NCBI RefSeq assembly: GCF_017487345.1
Contig: NZ_CP062006.1
Coordinates: forward strand, 1,928,001-1,992,000
Reading direction: 5' to 3'
Origin: Brevundimonas pondensis
GTDB taxonomy: Bacteria > Pseudomonadota > Alphaproteobacteria > Caulobacterales > Caulobacteraceae
DNA: 64,000 nucleotides
The notes beneath the pieces were generated by a model. It worked only from the letters and a program-made list of their open reading frames with translations. It made no database searches and was not told the DNA's origin. Positions 61,064 to 64,000 of the stretch are shown in pieces (position 1 is the first letter of the stretch; each line of letters begins with the position of its first letter). Made by a program: the position numbers and the translations under genes.

Positions 61064-61092
61064 CGCAAGATCTCTGGTTGAAAAAGCGGGGC

Positions 61093-62436
61093 TTACGCCT
61101 CCTCTTCTTCCTTCAGCAGCTCTTCCTTCGAGATCGGCGTGTCGGTGACGTCGGCGACGCCGACGATCAGGTCGACGACCTTCTCTTCATAGATGGGCGC
61201 ACGCAGCTGGGCGGCGGCGTTCGGGTTCTGGCGGTAGAAGTCCAGGACCATCTTTTCCTGACCCGGATAGTTGCGGGCTTCGGCCATGATGGCGCCCGAC
61301 AGTTCCTGGTCCGTCACGCCGACGTTGTTGGCGCGGCCGATTTCAGCCAGGACCAGACCCAGGCGCACGCGGCGCTCGGCGATCTTCTTGTACTCGGCCT
61401 TCAGCTCGTCTTCCGACTTCTTGGCGTCCTCTTCCGGCAGACGGCCGGCGTCCTTGTCAGCCGACACCTGGGCCCAGATGCCTTCGAACTCGGCGTCCAC
61501 CATCTTCGGCGGCAGGGCGAAGTCGTGGGCTGCGTCCAGCTGGTCCAGCAGGGCGCGCTTCAGCTTGAAACGGGCGGCGCCGGCGTATTGCTGGTCCAGA
61601 TTGGCCTTCAGCAGCTCTTTCAGCTTGTCCAGCGACTCCAGGCCGATGCGGGTGGCGAACTCGTCGTCGATCTTGGCTTCGGCTTCGGCCTTGATGGCCT
61701 TGACCTTGATGTCGAACGTGGCGGCTTTGCCGGCCAGGTTCTTGGCCTGGTATTCTTCCGGGAAGGTCACTTCGATGGTCTTCTCTTCGCCGACCTTGGC
61801 GCCCTTCAGCTGCTCTTCGAAGCCCGGGATGAAGCGGTTGGAGCCGATCACCAGGTCGGCGTCCTCGGCCGAACCGCCTTCGAACACTTCGCCGTCCAGC
61901 TTGCCGACGAAGTCGATGGTCAGTTGGTCGCCTTCGGCGGCCTTCACGGTCTTGCCCTTCTTGTCCTCATAGGACTTGGCCTGCGAGGCCAGTTCCTTCA
62001 GAGCTTCGTCCAGATCTTCGTCCGAAGCGGTGTAGGTCGGGCGCTCCAGCTTCAGGGTCTTGGGATCGACCGGGGTGAAGTCAGGCATGACTTCCAGCGA
62101 CATTTCATAGGCCAGGTCTTCCTGACCGGCGATGACCTTGTCCATGTCCGAGATCAGCTTCATCTCGGCCGGGGCGGCCGGGCGCAACTTGGCGTCGTCC
62201 AGGGCCTTTTGGCTGGTTTCGTTCAGCGAGGCGTTGATGATTTCGCCCATGAAGTCACGGCCGAAGGTCTTCTTGACGTGCGCGGCCGGCACCTTGCCCG
62301 GACGGAAGCCCTTGAGCTTCATCTGCGGCGCGACTTCCTTGATGCGCGCTTCGAGCTTTTCGTTCAGCTCGGCGACGGGGATGGTCACCGCGATCACGCG
62401 GCTGAGGCCTTCGTTCGACTTTTCGACGACTTGCAT
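61093..62436 (-). CDS. tig: Trigger factor
   Basis: A 447-residue ribosome-bound chaperone starting at [17 protein letters not shown] (ATG 62436); the frame is open much further upstream but only non-coding. The ribosome-docking signature GFRPGKVP is near residue 43, the FKBP-type prolyl isomerase domain includes [20 protein letters not shown], and the C-terminal helical cradle follows. It folds nascent chains. The tig-clpP-clpX-lon order is a common proteostasis cluster. Confidence 0.96.
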   Translation of the reverse strand: MQVVEKSNEGLSRVIAVTIPVAELNEKLEARIKEVAPQMKLKGFRPGKVPAAHVKKTFGRDFMGEIINASLNETSQKALDDAKLRPAAPAEMKLISDMDKVIAGQEDLAYEMSLEVMPDFTPVDPKTLKLERPTYTASDEDLDEALKELASQAKSYEDKKGKTVKAAEGDQLTIDFVGKLDGEVFEGGSAEDADLVIGSNRFIPGFEEQLKGAKVGEEKTIEVTFPEEYQAKNLAGKAATFDIKVKAIKAEAEAKIDDEFATRIGLESLDKLKELLKANLDQQYAGAARFKLKRALLDQLDAAHDFALPPKMVDAEFEGIWAQVSADKDAGRLPEEDAKKSEDELKAEYKKIAERRVRLGLVLAEIGRANNVGVTDQELSGAIMAEARNYPGQEKMVLDFYRQNPNAAAQLRAPIYEEKVVDLIVGVADVTDTPISKEELLKEEEEA

Positions 62437-62607
62437 GGTCGGGATTCTGACGCTCTGTGGCGACGCCGAACGGCGCGCGCGGTGGATAAAGCAATAGGGC
62501 CGCCCTTTTGGAGCGGCGCCTCGAAGCCCGCCCTTATGTCGAGAAGGGGCCGAAAGGTCAACGCGCGCGGGTTCCTTTGCCGCCATCCCCTCGCTATCTG
62601 AAGGCTC

Positions 62608-63309
62608 ATGAGCCAGCCCGCCTCCCCCATCGGCGTCTTCATCACGCCCGTCACGCCCCTGCAGCAGAACTGCACCACCGTCTGGTGCACGAAGACGAAC
62701 AAGGCCGCCGTCATTGATCCCGGCGGGTCGGTGGATGCGATTCTGAGCGAGATCACGCGGCGCGGCCTGACGCTGGACGCCATCTGGATCACCCATGGCC
62801 ACCTCGACCACGCCGGCGCCGCCGCCGAGATGCAGGAAAAGACCGGCGTCGACATCATCGGCCCCCACGTCGAGGACCAGTTCTGGATCGACCTGATTCC
62901 CACCCAGGGTCAGAAGTACGGCCTGCCCGACGTGCGCAGCTTCACCCCGACGCGCTTCCTGAACGACGGCGACGTTCTGACGCTGGGCGAGACGACCTGG
63001 GAGGTCGTCCACTGCCCGGGCCACACGCCCGGCCATGTCGTCTTCTTCAACCGCGAGGCGCGCTTCGCCCAGGTCGGCGATGTCCTGTTCCAGGGTTCGA
63101 TCGGCCGGACGGACTTCCCCCGCAGCGACCACGGCGCCCTACTGCACGCCATCACGCAGAAGCTGTGGCCGCTCGGCGACGACGTGACCTTCGTGCCCGG
63201 CCACGGCCCGCACTCAACCTTCGGCGCCGAGCGGCGGACCAATCCCTATGTCTCGGATCAGGCCATGTCGCGCGCGCCCATCGCCCGCCCGGCGACCGGA
63301 CCCTCCTGA
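62608..63309 (+). CDS. MBL-fold hydrolase (glyoxalase II-like)
   Basis: A 233-residue metallo-beta-lactamase fold protein with THGHLDH as its metal motif (about 58-64), [27 protein letters not shown] and [14 protein letters not shown]. The spacing fits the YcbL/GloC-like glyoxalase II group that hydrolyses S-lactoylglutathione; other thioester hydrolysis is possible. It is convergent with the small gene at 63311, one base apart. Confidence 0.88.
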   Translation: MSQPASPIGVFITPVTPLQQNCTTVWCTKTNKAAVIDPGGSVDAILSEITRRGLTLDAIWITHGHLDHAGAAAEMQEKTGVDIIGPHVEDQFWIDLIPTQGQKYGLPDVRSFTPTRFLNDGDVLTLGETTWEVVHCPGHTPGHVVFFNREARFAQVGDVLFQGSIGRTDFPRSDHGALLHAITQKLWPLGDDVTFVPGHGPHSTFGAERRTNPYVSDQAMSRAPIARPATGPS

Positions 63310-63310
63310 T

Positions 63311-63586
63311 CTAGCGCGCGGCCAGCAGGCCGATGATCACGCCGATCCCGAGCGCATAGAGGGACGCCCGCAGCGGCTCGTCACGGATCGCATCGCGCGC
63401 CCTTTTGACACGCCGGTCGGCCCAGGCCCGCGCCTCGGCAGCGTCTTCGCGAACCGCTTCGTGGATCGGGCGCGGCGACGCGCCCTTGGCGATGATGGCG
63501 TCGGCCGCCTCTTCCAGCCGTCGGGTCGCGGTCGAGGCGCCGTTGATGATCTCTTCCGGCAATGGGGATGTGCGGGGTTCCGCCAT
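63311..63586 (-). CDS. DUF883/ElaB-like membrane-anchored protein
   Basis: A 91-residue protein: an amphipathic helical N-terminal part (IINGASTATRRLEEAADAIIA, EAVREDAAEARAWADRRV) and a C-terminal membrane helix (LYALGIGVIIGLLAAR), the plan of ElaB/YqjD-type proteins that tether ribosomes to the membrane in stationary phase. A sigma-EcfG promoter lies 36 bases upstream. Confidence 0.7.
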   Translation of the reverse strand: MAEPRTSPLPEEIINGASTATRRLEEAADAIIAKGASPRPIHEAVREDAAEARAWADRRVKRARDAIRDEPLRASLYALGIGVIIGLLAAR

Positions 63587-63621
63587 GAGGGGTCTCTTCG
63601 GGTGATGAGGGGTCGTTTTTC

Positions 63622-63646
63622 AACCCGCCGGTCCGAAGCTGGTTCC
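63622..63646 (-). promoter_or_regulatory. Predicted sigma-EcfG promoter for the ElaB-like gene
   Basis: Minus strand GGAAC (63646-63642), a 16-base spacer, GGTT (63625-63622). It is divergent from the similar site at 63740. Confidence 0.7.
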
Positions 63647-63739
63647 TGACCCGACCGGCCCTTCAAGCCAACGGCGGACGCCCTGGCGATTTCCGCTCCA
63701 CGACTGACCGTCCACAGAACAAGGAAATCGCTCTTGTTC

Positions 63740-63764
63740 GGAACCGCATCGACGGCGCCGGGTT
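63740..63764 (+). promoter_or_regulatory. Predicted sigma-EcfG promoter for the KGG-repeat gene
   Basis: GGAAC (63740-63744), a 16-base spacer, GGTT (63761-63764). The leader of about 35 bases includes an AAGGA ribosome site. Confidence 0.7.
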
Positions 63765-63805
63765 CTTTCCGGCAAGCGCCACCGTCTTTGAAAGGAACAG
63801 CCGAA

Positions 63806-64000
63806 ATGGCCGAAGGTCAGCCCACCCGCGGCTCGGGTGTTTCCAAGCGAGGCTTCGCCTCGATGGACCCCGAACGTCAACGCGAGATCGCCCGCAAGGG
63901 CGGCGCCAGCGTTCCCAGCGAGAAACGCAGCTTCTCCCAGGATCGCAGCCTGGCCGCCCAGGCCGGCCGCAAGGGCGGAGAGGCCTCGCACGGATCGCGC
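63806..64000 (+). CDS. KGG-repeat stress protein, C-terminus cut by window edge
   Basis: 65 codons are seen. MDPERQREIARKGGASVP and LAAQAGRKGGEASHG are the repeats of the stress-induced KGG (GsiB-like/con-10) family, basic hydrophilic proteins that are probably disordered and protect against drying or stationary stress. AAGGA precedes the ATG. The typical length is 60-150 residues, so the frame likely ends soon after the window. Confidence 0.88.
   Translation, partial: MAEGQPTRGSGVSKRGFASMDPERQREIARKGGASVPSEKRSFSQDRSLAAQAGRKGGEASHGSR

Overview
The window looks like a chromosomal stretch from a high-GC alphaproteobacterium of the Caulobacteraceae, most likely Brevundimonas or a close relative. 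The strongest pointer is the gene order at the right end: tig, clpP, an oppositely oriented HAD phosphatase (cicA-like), clpX, lon, hup, tRNA-Val. This matches the known Caulobacter clpP-cicA-clpX arrangement. Other pointers are a GTTC-N7-GTTC LexA box and many sigma-EcfG-type promoters (GGAAC, 16-17 bases, then CGTT or GGTT). No CRISPR array, insertion sequence, transposase or integrase is visible.

Layout. 0-5.5 kb: membrane protein fragment, ToxR/CadC-like winged-helix protein, AsmA-family protein, thioredoxin-reductase-like flavoprotein, a small unknown gene. 5.8-8.5 kb: a two-gene DNA-repair operon (radical SAM SplB-like plus UdgX fusion) behind a LexA box. 8.5-16.6 kb: a respiratory block with a caa3-type oxidase (fused CtaD, CtaC with a haem c domain), extra c-type cytochromes, CtaG, cytochrome b561, a PQQ-type sugar dehydrogenase-like lipoprotein and a DUF2231 protein. 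16.8-19.6 kb: nucleotidyltransferase-fold protein plus metallophosphoesterase behind a stress promoter, then a ParD-like protein coupled to methionine aminopeptidase behind an AT-rich 30-bp palindrome. 20.7-28.8 kb: the ligase-associated repair set (exonuclease, ATP-dependent ligase, Lhr-type helicase, PdeM) split in two by four unrelated oppositely oriented genes. 28.8-35.7 kb: a permease remnant, a hemerythrin protein, and a translationally coupled hybrid-kinase/CheR/CheB/receiver-kinase operon. 35.8-48 kb: stress genes, three Crp/Fnr-type regulators and a large catalase. 48-53 kb: MFS exporter with a divergent AraC regulator, TPR membrane protein, PPOX-fold stress protein. 53-54.5 kb: small unknown genes beside tRNA-Val. 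54.5-64 kb: hup, lon, clpX, cicA, clpP, tig, an MBL hydrolase and two divergent stress genes.

Two themes link the window. First, twelve sigma-EcfG-like promoter matches, eleven of them not in conflict with the ribosome binding site of the gene they face. Most sit upstream of genes of stress-protein families (DUF3008, hemerythrin, DUF1328, TIGR02587/TIGR02588, PPOX, KGG repeat), so much of this region may be one general-stress regulon. Second, DNA repair: the SOS-linked UdgX pair and the LigD-independent Lig/Exo/Lhr/PdeM set. All functions are read from motifs and family resemblance; no searches were run.
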